From Streptomyces sp. NBC_00162 (GTDB taxonomy: Bacteria > Actinomycetota > Actinomycetes > Streptomycetales > Streptomycetaceae), in contig NZ_CP102509.1 of assembly GCF_024611995.1 (NCBI RefSeq), positions 8,556,001 to 8,620,000 on the forward strand: a stretch of 64,000 bases of DNA. Direction: 5' to 3'. The notes under the pieces are model-generated. The model was not told the DNA's origin. It did no database searches and saw nothing but the letters and a program-made list of their open reading frames with translations. Position 1 is the stretch's first letter; the number at the start of each line of letters is the position of its first letter. The translations under genes and the position numbers were made by a program. This document shows, one piece after another, positions 9,276 through 17,275 of this stretch.

Positions 9276-9337
9276 TTCCGCGGGCTCGCTGCATTTCACC
9301 TGGTCAGACCCCAAAATGCAGCTGGTGACTAGCCGGA

Positions 9338-9545
9338 CTTATAGGTAGGAGGGGGTAGGGGAGAGGAGAACAGGTGTGGGAGGGAGCGGGTTGCAGGAGG
9401 TGTGGGGGCTGAAGGGAAGGGACGGGGTGAGAGTCGGAGGAGAGACGGGGGAGGGAACGGAACCGGGGAGAGGGGGAAGGGGAGAGGGCCGGGTGGAGGT
9501 AAGGGATCAGAGGGAAACGAAGGGGGAAGGTTTTAGGGGAGGGCT
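9338..9545 (+). repeat. Polypurine (G/A) tract of about 200 bases
   Basis: From about 9338 to 9545 the plus strand is almost entirely purine, dominated by GGGA, GGAG and GGGGA blocks with only scattered pyrimidines. This is far from local composition. It carries many runs of four or more G and could form triplex or quadruplex structures. The stretch 9069-9642 has no supported gene. Confidence 0.6.
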
Positions 9546-9642
9546 GCGTGGTGAGGTGCTGGTGAGATCGATGTGGCAGGCCCTCTCGCTACAGTCGGCC
9601 GCAGCCGCGGGAGCACCTCGAACCACCTCTGTACGGCGGTCC

Positions 9643-9861
9643 CTACGTCCTTGCTGCGACGTCGCGGTCGACGGCCTCGGCTTCGTTCAGACGCCGTTTC
9701 GCTCGGGCGAGGTCGAAGTCCCGGTTCGCTTGAGCAGTCCGTGACCGGGCGAAGCCCAGGAGCTGGTTGACGATAGCGCGCCGTGGGAACTTCTGCTCCT
9801 TGTCGGCGAAGCTCGTCCAGGTGGCTGCGCCAGTGACCACTTGTCGTCTATAAAGCCACAC
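9643..9861 (-). CDS. Hypothetical 72-residue charged protein, possibly partial
   Basis: A short frame from GTG 9861 with plausible codon use: WTSFADKEQKFPRRAIVNQL and a basic helix DFDLARAKRRLNEAEAVDRD. I do not recognise it. No strong ribosome site is visible. The first 20 bases of the gene match a site near 51118 (see findings), so the 5' end may be shared regulatory or mobile DNA and the true start may be GTG further in. Confidence 0.35.
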   Translation of the reverse strand: MWLYRRQVVTGAATWTSFADKEQKFPRRAIVNQLLGFARSRTAQANRDFDLARAKRRLNEAEAVDRDVAART

Positions 9862-9998
9862 CGCCCGCTCCGGCCTGCTGCGGCCTGTTGGCCGGTGCCC
9901 TATCCCTTACGGTGCCACCCTCGGCCGGTCCCCGGGCGGCTGATGTTCAGTAAATCACCGGCGGTATGAGGCAGCGTGATGGTCTTCACCACGGATCA

Positions 9999-10289
9999 TC
10001 ACGTGGCCGGGCCCTTGTCGATCTGGAGTTCGTTCACCCACTCCCGGGCCGCCGCGAGGCTGGGGGCGGTGCCGGACACTTGGTACGCGAAGCCGTCCCA
10101 CTCTTCCAGGACGCGAGGCTCGTCGGGGCGGAGGTGGCCGGCGCCGCCGTGCACGGGCCGGTGACGCCGGTAGATGTCCATCGGCGGGCGGCGCCGCTTG
10201 TTGTACGCGGCGAGTGGGTTGTCGGCATCGACGCGGGGGACGGCGCGGGAGGGCTGGTTGGGTGGTCCCGGTCGGCGGTGCTTGGCCAT
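9999..10289 (-). CDS. DUF6087 family protein
   Basis: A 96-residue protein from ATG 10289. The sequence from AKHRRPGPPNQPSR to RRPPMDIYRRHRPVHGGAGH and DEPRVLEEWDGF matches the DUF6087 family of small Streptomyces proteins of unknown function. It starts 13 bases after the regulator upstream on the same strand, so the two are probably co-transcribed. DUF6087 genes are often seen next to such XRE/TPR-type regulators; a link to the graspetide cluster is by position only. It is basic and Pro-rich at the start, with no membrane segment. Confidence 0.75.
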   Translation of the reverse strand: MAKHRRPGPPNQPSRAVPRVDADNPLAAYNKRRRPPMDIYRRHRPVHGGAGHLRPDEPRVLEEWDGFAYQVSGTAPSLAAAREWVNELQIDKGPAT

Positions 10290-10302
10290 GTGCTCGATGT
10301 TC

Positions 10303-11673
10303 TCAGGCCGCGACAGCGGTCGGACGCGCGGCGGCGAGATCCCTGGCACGGTTCCGTACGTCGTCCACGGCGCTGGTCTCGTACGGGCGGGCCGCGTGCA
10401 ACAGCGTGTTGAGCCGGGAGGTCACGAGGGCGGAGTCGACGCGGGCCGCGTCATCGAGCGCCTGCTGGGCGGCCTCGGCCCCGGCTTCGGCCTCGCCCTC
10501 GTCGAAGAGGGCGGCGGCAAGCCCGATGCGGTCCATGACGCGTACCCGGTCGAAGCCGGGCTTGCGCAGTGCGAGGGCGTCCTTGAAGTGGATGCTCGCG
10601 TACCGGCGGCCACGGCCGAGTCCGGCGAGGTCACGGGCGGAGACCGCGCGAGCGCCGGCGTGCTCAGCGGCGTCGAAGTAGCCCACCCACGCGGGGACGT
10701 CGTCGCCGAGGCCGGCCCCCAGGAACCCGTCAGCGTCACCAAGGTGCCTGTCCGCCTGGCGCGCGTCGCCGAGGGCCGCGTGCACTCGCCCGGTCTGGGA
10801 GGCGACGAGCGCCCGGGTCACGGGCAACTTCGCCTTCGTCGCGGCAACGCCGAGAAGACCGAGGGCGTCGTCCGGACGCCCGAGGTAGATCATCTGGTGC
10901 GACATGCGGGTGACGATTTCCACCCCGCGATCCGGCTGTCCCGCCTCCCCGGCCGCGTAGATCCCGTAGCTCCAGTACCGCTGCGCGGTCGGGTACCGGC
11001 CGCTGTCGTGGCTCACCCACCCGGCGAGCGCCGCCAGGTCGGCGGTTGCGGCGAACACCCGGGTCCGCAGACTCCGGGGCACCCCGTCCTGAACGCGGCG
11101 TGCGACTTCGGCGAGCTGGGCGACGATCGCCGAGCGGTACAGGCCGCCGCCCTTGGACGCGTCAGCTTTGGCGAAGAAGGCGGTGACCTCTTCGAGGGCG
11201 GTGACGGTGTCGGTGTCGAAGCCCTTGCGGTCGTTGTTCAGGGCGTGGGCGGTGCCGCCGAGCATCCGTTCGGCGGCGAGGATCAGCGGCGCGCCGATGG
11301 CGAGTCTGAGGGTGTCGCGGCGGTTCATGAACAGGTCCATCTGCGTCCATCCGGCCAGGGTCTGGGCGGCTGCCTCGGTCAGCAGCGGGAGCTGGATGCT
11401 ATCCAGCACGGGTCCGGCGGCGGTCAGGCCGAGATCACCGGGAGTGAGGTGCTGGCTTACCGCCTCGGAGAGGACTTCCGCGAGCAGGGCGGGCACCGGT
11501 GGGCGGGGCCGTTCGCCGTCGATCCAGCGCCGGATTCGGGTCGTGTCCGGGGCGATCTGGCGGTGACCTCTGACTTTGGCCGCTGCGGCGATCCGCCGGG
11601 CGATCTCCCCATGGGACAGGCCCGTCGCCGCGATCCACAGCGTCAGGTGCGGGTTGCCGGATCTGCTGGACAT
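10303..11673 (-). CDS. XRE-like transcriptional regulator with TPR-type sensor region
   Basis: About 456 residues from ATG 11673; the in-frame start at 11724 is less likely. The N-terminus has a helix-turn-helix (LSHGEIARRIAAAAKVRGH, then TTRIRRWIDGERPRPPVP). From about residue 130 it is an all-helical repeat region like the sensor domains of Streptomyces regulators that sit beside RiPP and other peptide clusters. It is divergent from the graspetide precursor, the common arrangement for ATP-grasp RiPP loci, so it probably controls that cluster. The 157-base gap between them should hold its operator. Confidence 0.75.
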   Translation of the reverse strand: MSSRSGNPHLTLWIAATGLSHGEIARRIAAAAKVRGHRQIAPDTTRIRRWIDGERPRPPVPALLAEVLSEAVSQHLTPGDLGLTAAGPVLDSIQLPLLTEAAAQTLAGWTQMDLFMNRRDTLRLAIGAPLILAAERMLGGTAHALNNDRKGFDTDTVTALEEVTAFFAKADASKGGGLYRSAIVAQLAEVARRVQDGVPRSLRTRVFAATADLAALAGWVSHDSGRYPTAQRYWSYGIYAAGEAGQPDRGVEIVTRMSHQMIYLGRPDDALGLLGVAATKAKLPVTRALVASQTGRVHAALGDARQADRHLGDADGFLGAGLGDDVPAWVGYFDAAEHAGARAVSARDLAGLGRGRRYASIHFKDALALRKPGFDRVRVMDRIGLAAALFDEGEAEAGAEAAQQALDDAARVDSALVTSRLNTLLHAARPYETSAVDDVRNRARDLAAARPTAVAA

Positions 11674-11830
11674 CGCTGCCTCACCCTCCCCGCCTGCATG
11701 TACGGAGCGTGGCATTTCCGCCACGGTTCGCGACCCCTACGTTACTGGTGCGGGCCTGCGTGGTGGGCCGATTCTTCTCAATGCGGCAGCCGACCGGCTA
11801 CCGCTCGAAGTACAGGGGAAGGGAATGCGC

Positions 11831-12097
11831 ATGGCAACGCTTGCACCCCAGGCTCCATGGGCGATGCGGCTGGTCTCTGACCGGCTGCCCATCAGCCCGC
11901 CGTCCTACGCGGCGGTGACCCTGGACGCGTCCACGCAGAAGGCCCGCTACACCGACACCGCTGGCCAGGTGGTGGATATGGGCCAGCACGGCACCAACCA
12001 GACCAATCCGACGTCGTCGATGTCCGGCGGCGGTGACGGAGCCAGCCCGCAGCCGCAGACCGCAGACGACTCCACCCCCGACTACAGCTCGGACTGA
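11831..12097 (+). CDS. tgmA: Graspetide (ATP-grasp-modified RiPP) precursor
   Basis: A precursor of about 88 residues. The strong purine site AGGGGAAGGGA (11814-11824) fits ATG 11831 better than ATG 11825. The leader contains APWAMRLVSDRLP, the aromatic/Arg leader motif by which ATP-grasp ligases recognise substrates. The core has VDMGQHGTNQTNPTSSM followed by a Gly/Ser linker and an acidic tail TADDSTPDYSSD, giving Thr/Ser donors and Asp acceptors for side-chain ester rings. The order precursor, ATP-grasp, methyltransferase matches the fuscimiditide/SAV_5884-type class, in which an Asp is finally turned into an aspartimide. Ring topology cannot be read from sequence. Confidence 0.85.
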   Translation: MATLAPQAPWAMRLVSDRLPISPPSYAAVTLDASTQKARYTDTAGQVVDMGQHGTNQTNPTSSMSGGGDGASPQPQTADDSTPDYSSD

Positions 12098-12100
12098 GCG

Positions 12101-13081
12101 ATGACCTCCACCATCCTGGTCGTCACCGCGCTGGAGGACGTCACCGCGGACCTGGTGATCTCCGTACTCAACGAGCGTGAGGTGCCCGTCGTACGCGTCG
12201 ACCCCGCCGACATCGGGACCGCCCTGACCTTCGCGGCCCGCATCGAGACAGGGACGCCCGCGTGGGGCGGACGGCTGGTCACCGGCAGCCGGGAGGTGGA
12301 GTTAGGGGAGGTGGCGGCGGTGTACTACCGCCGCCCCACCCCGTACGCCGCCCGGTACGGGCAGCTACCCGCCCAACAGCGGGACTTCTGCGTCGCCGAG
12401 GCCCGCCACGGGCTCGGCGGCATCCTGCACAGCCTGAACGGCGCCTTGTACGTCAACCATCCCCTCGCCGTCGCCCGGGCCGAATTCAAGCCCGCCCAGC
12501 TGAAGCAGTTCACGGAGCTCGGTCTGACGATCCCTGCGACGCTCGTCACCAACGACCGCGAGCAGGCCGCCAAGTTCGCCGCCGAGCACGGACCGATCAT
12601 CTACAAGCCGTTCCGCGGCCTGCCCCAGGGCGAGGACGGGCACACCGGAGCGATCTGGGCCCAGCGCGTCGACGCGGGCACCTTCGACGACTCCCTGACG
12701 GTGATGACCCATCTGTTCCAGGCCGAGGTGCCCAAGACCGGCGACGTACGGATGACCGTGGTCGGGACGCGCGTCTTCGCCAGCCGTATCGAGGCGCCAG
12801 ACCGTGCGCTGGACTGGCGCCGCGGCGACTGGAACGAACTGGTACACACCCCCATTGACGTGCCGGAGGCCATCACCGCCGCGGCACACAACTACCTGGC
12901 ATCGTTCGGGCTGGTCTTCGGCTGCTTCGACTTCGCCCTCACCGGCGACGGGAGCGCCGCCGAGCACTGGACAGCCATCGAGTGCAATCCGAACGGACAG
13001 TGGGGCTGGCTCCCGGACGCGCCGGCCATCACCGAGGCGTTCGCCGACATCCTCACCCAGGAAGGACGCGGCACCAAATGA
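12101..13081 (+). CDS. tgmB: ATP-grasp ribosomal peptide maturase
   Basis: A 326-residue ATP-grasp ligase of the TgmB/SAV_5884 type, which joins Thr/Ser hydroxyls to Asp/Glu carboxylates in the precursor using ATP. Visible landmarks are the N-terminal Rossmann-like strand (ILVVTALEDVTADLVI), the YYRRPTPYAARYG segment, the ATP-binding IIYKPFRGLPQ lysine strand, and the metal-binding C-terminal AIECNPNGQWGWLPDAP. It begins 3 bases after the precursor stop and overlaps the methyltransferase start by 4 bases, so the three genes form one translationally coupled operon. Confidence 0.9.
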   Translation: MTSTILVVTALEDVTADLVISVLNEREVPVVRVDPADIGTALTFAARIETGTPAWGGRLVTGSREVELGEVAAVYYRRPTPYAARYGQLPAQQRDFCVAEARHGLGGILHSLNGALYVNHPLAVARAEFKPAQLKQFTELGLTIPATLVTNDREQAAKFAAEHGPIIYKPFRGLPQGEDGHTGAIWAQRVDAGTFDDSLTVMTHLFQAEVPKTGDVRMTVVGTRVFASRIEAPDRALDWRRGDWNELVHTPIDVPEAITAAAHNYLASFGLVFGCFDFALTGDGSAAEHWTAIECNPNGQWGWLPDAPAITEAFADILTQEGRGTK

Positions 13082-14127
13082 CGATGCCCGCCGACCTTGA
13101 GACCGATGCCACGCAACTGCGGAAGACGATGGCGAAGGCCCTCGCCGAGGACGGAGCCCTCGCTGACCCGGCCTGGCGCCAGGCGGTGGAGCAGGTGCCG
13201 CGGCACCGGTTCGTGCCCGGCTTCTACCTGCCCGCCGACGAACGCGACGGCCAGGGCCTGACCGTCTGGGAGCCAGTCACCGCCGAACTCGACAACGGCC
13301 GGTGGCTGGCCGCCGCGTACTCCGACACGACTCTGATCACGCAGTTCGACAGCGACGAACCCGACTGGAAGCGCCCCGCCGTACGTCACGGCGGAGCCCC
13401 GACTTCGTCCTCCACACTCCCGTCGCTCGTCTTACAGATGTGGGCGGACGCCGACGTGCAGGACGGCCACACGCTCCTGGAGATCGGCACCGGGACCGGC
13501 TACTCCACCGCGCTCGCCTGCGAACGCCTCGGATCCGCCGGCGTCACCAGCATCGAGGTCGACCCGCACCGGCTCAGCCAGGCAGCAGACGCGCTGTACG
13601 GCCTGGGCTACAGCCCCACCCTCGCTGTGGCGGACGGCCTGTACGGGTACTGGCCCGAAGCCCGCTTCGACCGGATCGTGGCCGCCTGCTCGTTCCGCGC
13701 GGTGCCCCCTGCCCTGCTCGCGCAGACCCGGCCTGGCGGGAAGATCCTTCTGACCCTCTCGGGCTGGCTCTACGGATACGCCCGCGTCCTCCTGACCGTC
13801 GGCGCCGACGGCACCGCCGAGGGCCAGCTGCTTCCCGGAACGGTGTCGTTCATGTCGGCGCGCACCCACGCGGCGCCGACGTTCGGCAACCCCGCCCACT
13901 GGGCCGCGGGCCTTTCTGAGCCCCGGACTACCCCGCACAGCCCGGAGCGGATCAGCGACGCCACCGAGGAGGCGTTCCACCTGCGATTCCTCGCCCAAAG
14001 CGCGGCCCCGGACGCACAGATGACGACCGTGGGCGATGCGGTGCGCCTTGTCGACGTTGTCACCGGCTCCGCTGCCACCCTCACCCCTCGCGAGGGGGTT
14101 GGCAGGTGTGCGAGGGCGGACCGGTGA
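13078..14127 (+). CDS. tgmC: PIMT-like O-methyltransferase of graspetide pathway (C-terminus frameshifted)
   Basis: A SAM-dependent methyltransferase related to protein-L-isoaspartate methyltransferase. HTLLEIGTGTGYSTAL (about 130-146) is the SAM loop, and RAVPPALLAQTRPGGKIL is the post-I region. In fuscimiditide-type clusters this enzyme methylates an Asp of the ester-ringed peptide, which then collapses to an aspartimide. It starts at ATG 13078, overlapping tgmB by ATGA. The annotated frame stops at 14127, but restoring one G in the G5 run 14094-14098 extends it through VKLWERIERVLDAYD to a stop at 14271-14273. The last ~50 residues are therefore lost, or the run is mis-sequenced. Confidence 0.82.
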   Translation: MTMPADLETDATQLRKTMAKALAEDGALADPAWRQAVEQVPRHRFVPGFYLPADERDGQGLTVWEPVTAELDNGRWLAAAYSDTTLITQFDSDEPDWKRPAVRHGGAPTSSSTLPSLVLQMWADADVQDGHTLLEIGTGTGYSTALACERLGSAGVTSIEVDPHRLSQAADALYGLGYSPTLAVADGLYGYWPEARFDRIVAACSFRAVPPALLAQTRPGGKILLTLSGWLYGYARVLLTVGADGTAEGQLLPGTVSFMSARTHAAPTFGNPAHWAAGLSEPRTTPHSPERISDATEEAFHLRFLAQSAAPDAQMTTVGDAVRLVDVVTGSAATLTPREGVGRCARADR

Positions 14128-14304
14128 AGCTGTGGGAGCGCATCGAGCGTGTCCTGGATGCCTACGACGCGGCCGACCAGCCCGGCCCGGAGACCTTCAC
14201 CCTGCACGTCGACGACGGCGGGCAGCATCTGCGGCACCCGCAGATGCCCGGCCTGCCACTGCCCCGGTCCTGACAGGGCCGGGAGTGACCTCCATCCCCG
14301 TGTG

Positions 14305-14328
14305 CGGCCGACGGGCTTCCGTCGGCCG
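14305..14328 (+). terminator. Terminator hairpin of the graspetide operon
   Basis: A perfect 10-bp stem CGGCCGACGG / CCGTCGGCCG around a GCTT loop lies 32 bases after the restored methyltransferase stop. It is followed by TCATCGTT, not a long T-run, as is usual in Streptomyces. It probably ends the tgmABC transcript. Confidence 0.7.
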
Positions 14329-14460
14329 TCATCGTTGGAATCCGCCGACCATCACGCCCCCACTGACAACGCCGCACCCGACCAACGCGGGCACCCCGAA
14401 CCACGTCGGCCGGAACCCTTCCCATCAGGGCTATCGGGAGACGGTCACCCGCTTCTGGCG

Positions 14461-14483
14461 CATGACGCTGACGAACTGAAACC
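14461..14483. repeat. Direct repeat, left copy (CATGACGCTGACGAACTG...)
   Basis: A 23-base sequence repeated exactly at 15194-15216 in the same orientation, flanking the DUF4760 gene at 14597-15112. It may mark a small insertion, duplication or recombination site. The flanks beyond the repeat also keep some similarity. Confidence 0.6.
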
Positions 14484-14596
14484 CAAGACACTGGGGCAGC
14501 AGACTGGTTGCCAGACTGCTGCTGGGTCAGTCACGCTCGGGAAGTAGCGGCTGAGCTTTGCCGAGCCGTTGAGCGCTCGGAGGGAGTGGGGGCGGG

Positions 14597-15112
14597 ATGG
14601 GCGTCATTGCTCTGGTGTTATCTGGTCTGGCCTTGCTGGTCTCGGGGGCCGCATCCGTACGACAGTTGCGACTGGCCCGCCACGCAAACACCCTTCCGGT
14701 GCTGGTTGATCTCTTTCGCGAACATCGCAGTGACCATCTGGCCACAGCACGGCTGTTCGTGTTCAGGGACCTACCCCACTGCGATCCTTCAGACGGCCTG
14801 GCTGGCCTACCCGAGGACAAGCAAGAGCTGGTGCGAGATTTGGCCTGGTACTACGACAACCTGGGCGCCTTGGTCGCACACGGAGTGGTGGACTTGGGTC
14901 CCGTCTCTGGGTACCTGGGCGGGTCGGTGATCAACATGTGGGAGTCCATTGCACCGTTCATCGAGGCGGAGCGAACTCAAAGGGAAACTGCGCACATGGC
15001 CGACATCACGCGGCCACAGGTGTACTTCGAGAACCTGTATCACCTGATCCGCAACAACTTGCCAGCCACTGCCCGCGCAGCTGAACCGTTGTGGCGGCTG
15101 CCAAGCTCCTGA
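14597..15112 (+). CDS. DUF4760 domain-containing protein
   Basis: A 171-residue protein. A single N-terminal membrane segment (VIALVLSGLALLVSGAASV) is followed by the DUF4760 body: RQLRLARHANTLPVLVDLF, ATARLFVFRDL and YYDNLGALVAHG. The family is widespread in bacteria with unknown function, usually membrane-anchored with a helical cytoplasmic domain. GGAGGGAGTGGGGG precedes ATG 14597. It lies alone, bracketed by 23-bp direct repeats, so it may be a small mobile cassette (inference). Confidence 0.75.
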   Translation: MGVIALVLSGLALLVSGAASVRQLRLARHANTLPVLVDLFREHRSDHLATARLFVFRDLPHCDPSDGLAGLPEDKQELVRDLAWYYDNLGALVAHGVVDLGPVSGYLGGSVINMWESIAPFIEAERTQRETAHMADITRPQVYFENLYHLIRNNLPATARAAEPLWRLPSS

Positions 15113-15193
15113 ACCAAGTAGCCATTGCCATGGGAACCAAGAGGTCCTTGCGCCCTCGTGTGACGTGGGAGGCACCGCCACACGACCTGCGAC

Positions 15194-15216
15194 CATGACG
15201 CTGACGAACTGAAACC
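15194..15216. repeat. Direct repeat, right copy
   Basis: The second exact copy of the 23-base repeat found at 14461-14483. Between 15217 and 15377 there is no gene. Confidence 0.6.
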
Positions 15217-15377
15217 GAAGCTCCAGGGGTTGCGGGCCCTCGTGCAACGCCGCTGTCTGCCCTGAGGGTTTGGCCGGTGGCCTGCATCGTGTTGGGAGCG
15301 GGGAGACCTTACGCTCGCCAGCGGATCGGGCAGCATTACAGCTGCCCTTTAGTGTCCGATGAGGTCTTCCCGCTTAG

Positions 15378-16778
15378 TACTGCAACGGCGTTTGGTGTGA
15401 CTGGTGGCCAGGTTGGTCGTTGGTCTGGATATGGGTGGGGTACTTGGTGATGTGAGGGCGTGGGCGGCGGGTCTGGGTGAGGTGCATGAGCGGTTCGTGC
15501 ACCGGTTTGCCCGGTCGGAGCCGCGTGAGTCGGCACTGGCGTATATGCGGGGTCTGGTATCTCCGCTGGAGCGGAAGAACGGCTGGACACTCGCGGAAGA
15601 GGCTGGGCATGGGGGCCCGGACCGCATGCACCGGCTGCTGAACCGGTGCGACTGGGACGCTGATGAAGTCCTCGACGACGTCCGCGACTACGTCTTCGAG
15701 CATCTCGGTGACCCCGAAGCGGTCCTGATCGTGGACGACACCGGCTTCCTGAAGAAGGGCATCCGCTCGGCCGGCGTCCAGCGCCAATACTCGGGAACGG
15801 CGGGCCGCACGGAGAACTGCCAGGTCGGTGTCTTCCTCGCCTATGCCGGCGAACGCGGTCGCACGCTGATCGACCGCCGCTTGTATCTGCCCACGTCGTG
15901 GACCGATGACCGGGAACGGTGCCGGGCCGCGGGCATCGAGGACACGGTCGCCTTCGAGACGAAAGTGGTCATCGCCAAGGCGATGGTCCGCCGGGCGATC
16001 GCGGAGAAGATCCCGTTCCGCTGGGTGACCGCGGACGCTGCCTACGGCTTCTCCAAGGGCTGGCGGACCGAGTTGGAGCGGGCTGATGTCTTCCACGTCA
16101 TGGCCACCACCCGGCACGACACTGTCGTCTCCCGCTGGGCCATGGACCACCCGGTCCACGACCTGTTCAACGGCCTTGCGAGGCAGAAGTGGAAGCGTCG
16201 TTCCTGCGGGATGGGCGCCCACGGCCCGCGGGTCTACGACTGGGCACGCGTGGAGGTCCGGCCCTGGCACCGCGAGGACCGCCGGCACTGGGTCATCGCC
16301 CGCCGAAGCGTGAGCCGGCCCGACCAGATCTCCTTCTACATCGCCTACTGCCCCGCCGAGACCACCCTCGACGAACTCATTCACGTTGCGGGCAGCCGGT
16401 GGGCGGTCGAGGAATGCTTCCAGACCGCGAAACAGGAATGCGGCCTGGACGACTACCAGGTCCGCCGATATCCCGGCTGGCACCGCCACATCACCCTCGC
16501 CATGGCCGCCCACGTCTGCCTCACCGTCCTGAAGGCCCGCGAGGCCAACACAGGGAAAGCAGAAACGGATCCTCCCAGCTCATACCCCTCACCCTCCCCG
16601 AAATCCGACGCCTGATCACCCGCCTCACCCACCGCCGACCAGCACCCGTCGAACACGTCCTGCACTGGTCACACTGGCGCCGCAGACGACAGTTCCAGGC
16701 CCGCACCAGCCACTACAAACAACGCGGCCACACACCACCAGAGACTGCCAACCTGTCAGAGCAAAGACCGTTGCAGTA
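15378..16778 (+). mobile_element. IS701-family element, copy 1
   Basis: 1,401 bp with inverted ends TACTGCAACGG... and flanking TTAG duplications (15374-15377, 16779-16782), the YTAR-type target of IS701. It is apparently identical to the inverted copy at 22885-24285. It inserted exactly at the left edge of the IS5 element that follows. Confidence 0.9.
15404..16615 (+). CDS. IS701-family transposase (C-terminal frameshift)
   Basis: The main frame of 403 residues. The catalytic core shows AVLIVDDTGFLKKG (first Asp), FRWVTADAAYGFSKGW (second Asp) and GSRWAVEECFQTAKQE (Glu), typical of IS701/IS4-group DDE enzymes. The frame ends early: after a CCC at 16574-16576 the normal C-terminus (LIPLTLPEIRRLITRLTHRRP) continues in another frame to about 16782. 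Adding one C restores it. Both copies share the defect, so it either predates duplication or is systematic. Confidence 0.85.
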   Translation: MARLVVGLDMGGVLGDVRAWAAGLGEVHERFVHRFARSEPRESALAYMRGLVSPLERKNGWTLAEEAGHGGPDRMHRLLNRCDWDADEVLDDVRDYVFEHLGDPEAVLIVDDTGFLKKGIRSAGVQRQYSGTAGRTENCQVGVFLAYAGERGRTLIDRRLYLPTSWTDDRERCRAAGIEDTVAFETKVVIAKAMVRRAIAEKIPFRWVTADAAYGFSKGWRTELERADVFHVMATTRHDTVVSRWAMDHPVHDLFNGLARQKWKRRSCGMGAHGPRVYDWARVEVRPWHREDRRHWVIARRSVSRPDQISFYIAYCPAETTLDELIHVAGSRWAVEECFQTAKQECGLDDYQVRRYPGWHRHITLAMAAHVCLTVLKAREANTGKAETDPPSSYPSPSPKSDA

Positions 16779-16790
16779 TTAGACCGTGTC

Positions 16791-17259
16791 CTACATGGTG
16801 AGGTTGAGGAAGCGTTTGTAGCAGCAGATGGCTGCGGCCAGGCCGAGAAAGGCCAGGTAGTTGCCGGGGTTCCGCTCATAGCGGTGGTTGAGCCGGCGGT
16901 AGCCGGTAAGCCAGGACATCGTCCGCTCGATCACCCACCGGCGGCGACCCAATCGTTCGCTGGACTCGATGCCCTTGCGGGCGATGCGGACCCCGATCCG
17001 CTTGCCCCAGAGCCATCGCCGCAGGTGGGGGATGTCGTAGGCCTTGTCCGCGTGGAGTCGTGTCGGCTTGGAATCGGCTGCGTGGGATTCGTGTCCCATG
17101 TGGAAATGAGACAGCATCGGCTTCAGCCCGAGGCTGTCGTGGGTGTTCGCCGCGGAGAGTCCGACGCGTAGGGGCAGTCCATCCGCGTCCGACAGGACGT
17201 GCATCTTGGAACCTGACTTGCCCCGGTCCACGGGACTCGGACCTGTGAGTTCGCCCCCG
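16791..17259 (-). pseudogene. IS5 transposase, C-terminal part
   Basis: The frame reads RGGELTGPSPVDRGKSGSKM, LPLRVGLSAANTHDS, LHADKAYDIPHLRRWL, RRRWVIERTMSWLTGYRRL and ends LGLAAAICCYKRFLNLTM, the catalytic domain with the last Asp and Glu. It is separated from its own N-terminus (20088-20452) by the IS110 pair. Residues at the junction fit directly onto that N-terminal piece (SAHVRAK + RGGELTG). Confidence 0.82.
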
Positions 17260-17275
17260 AGGCTGCTATATCAAG

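Noticed and set aside
10174..11880. 568-residue plus-strand frame
   Set aside because: Antisense shadow of the XRE/TPR-type regulator; high GC gives long open antisense frames.
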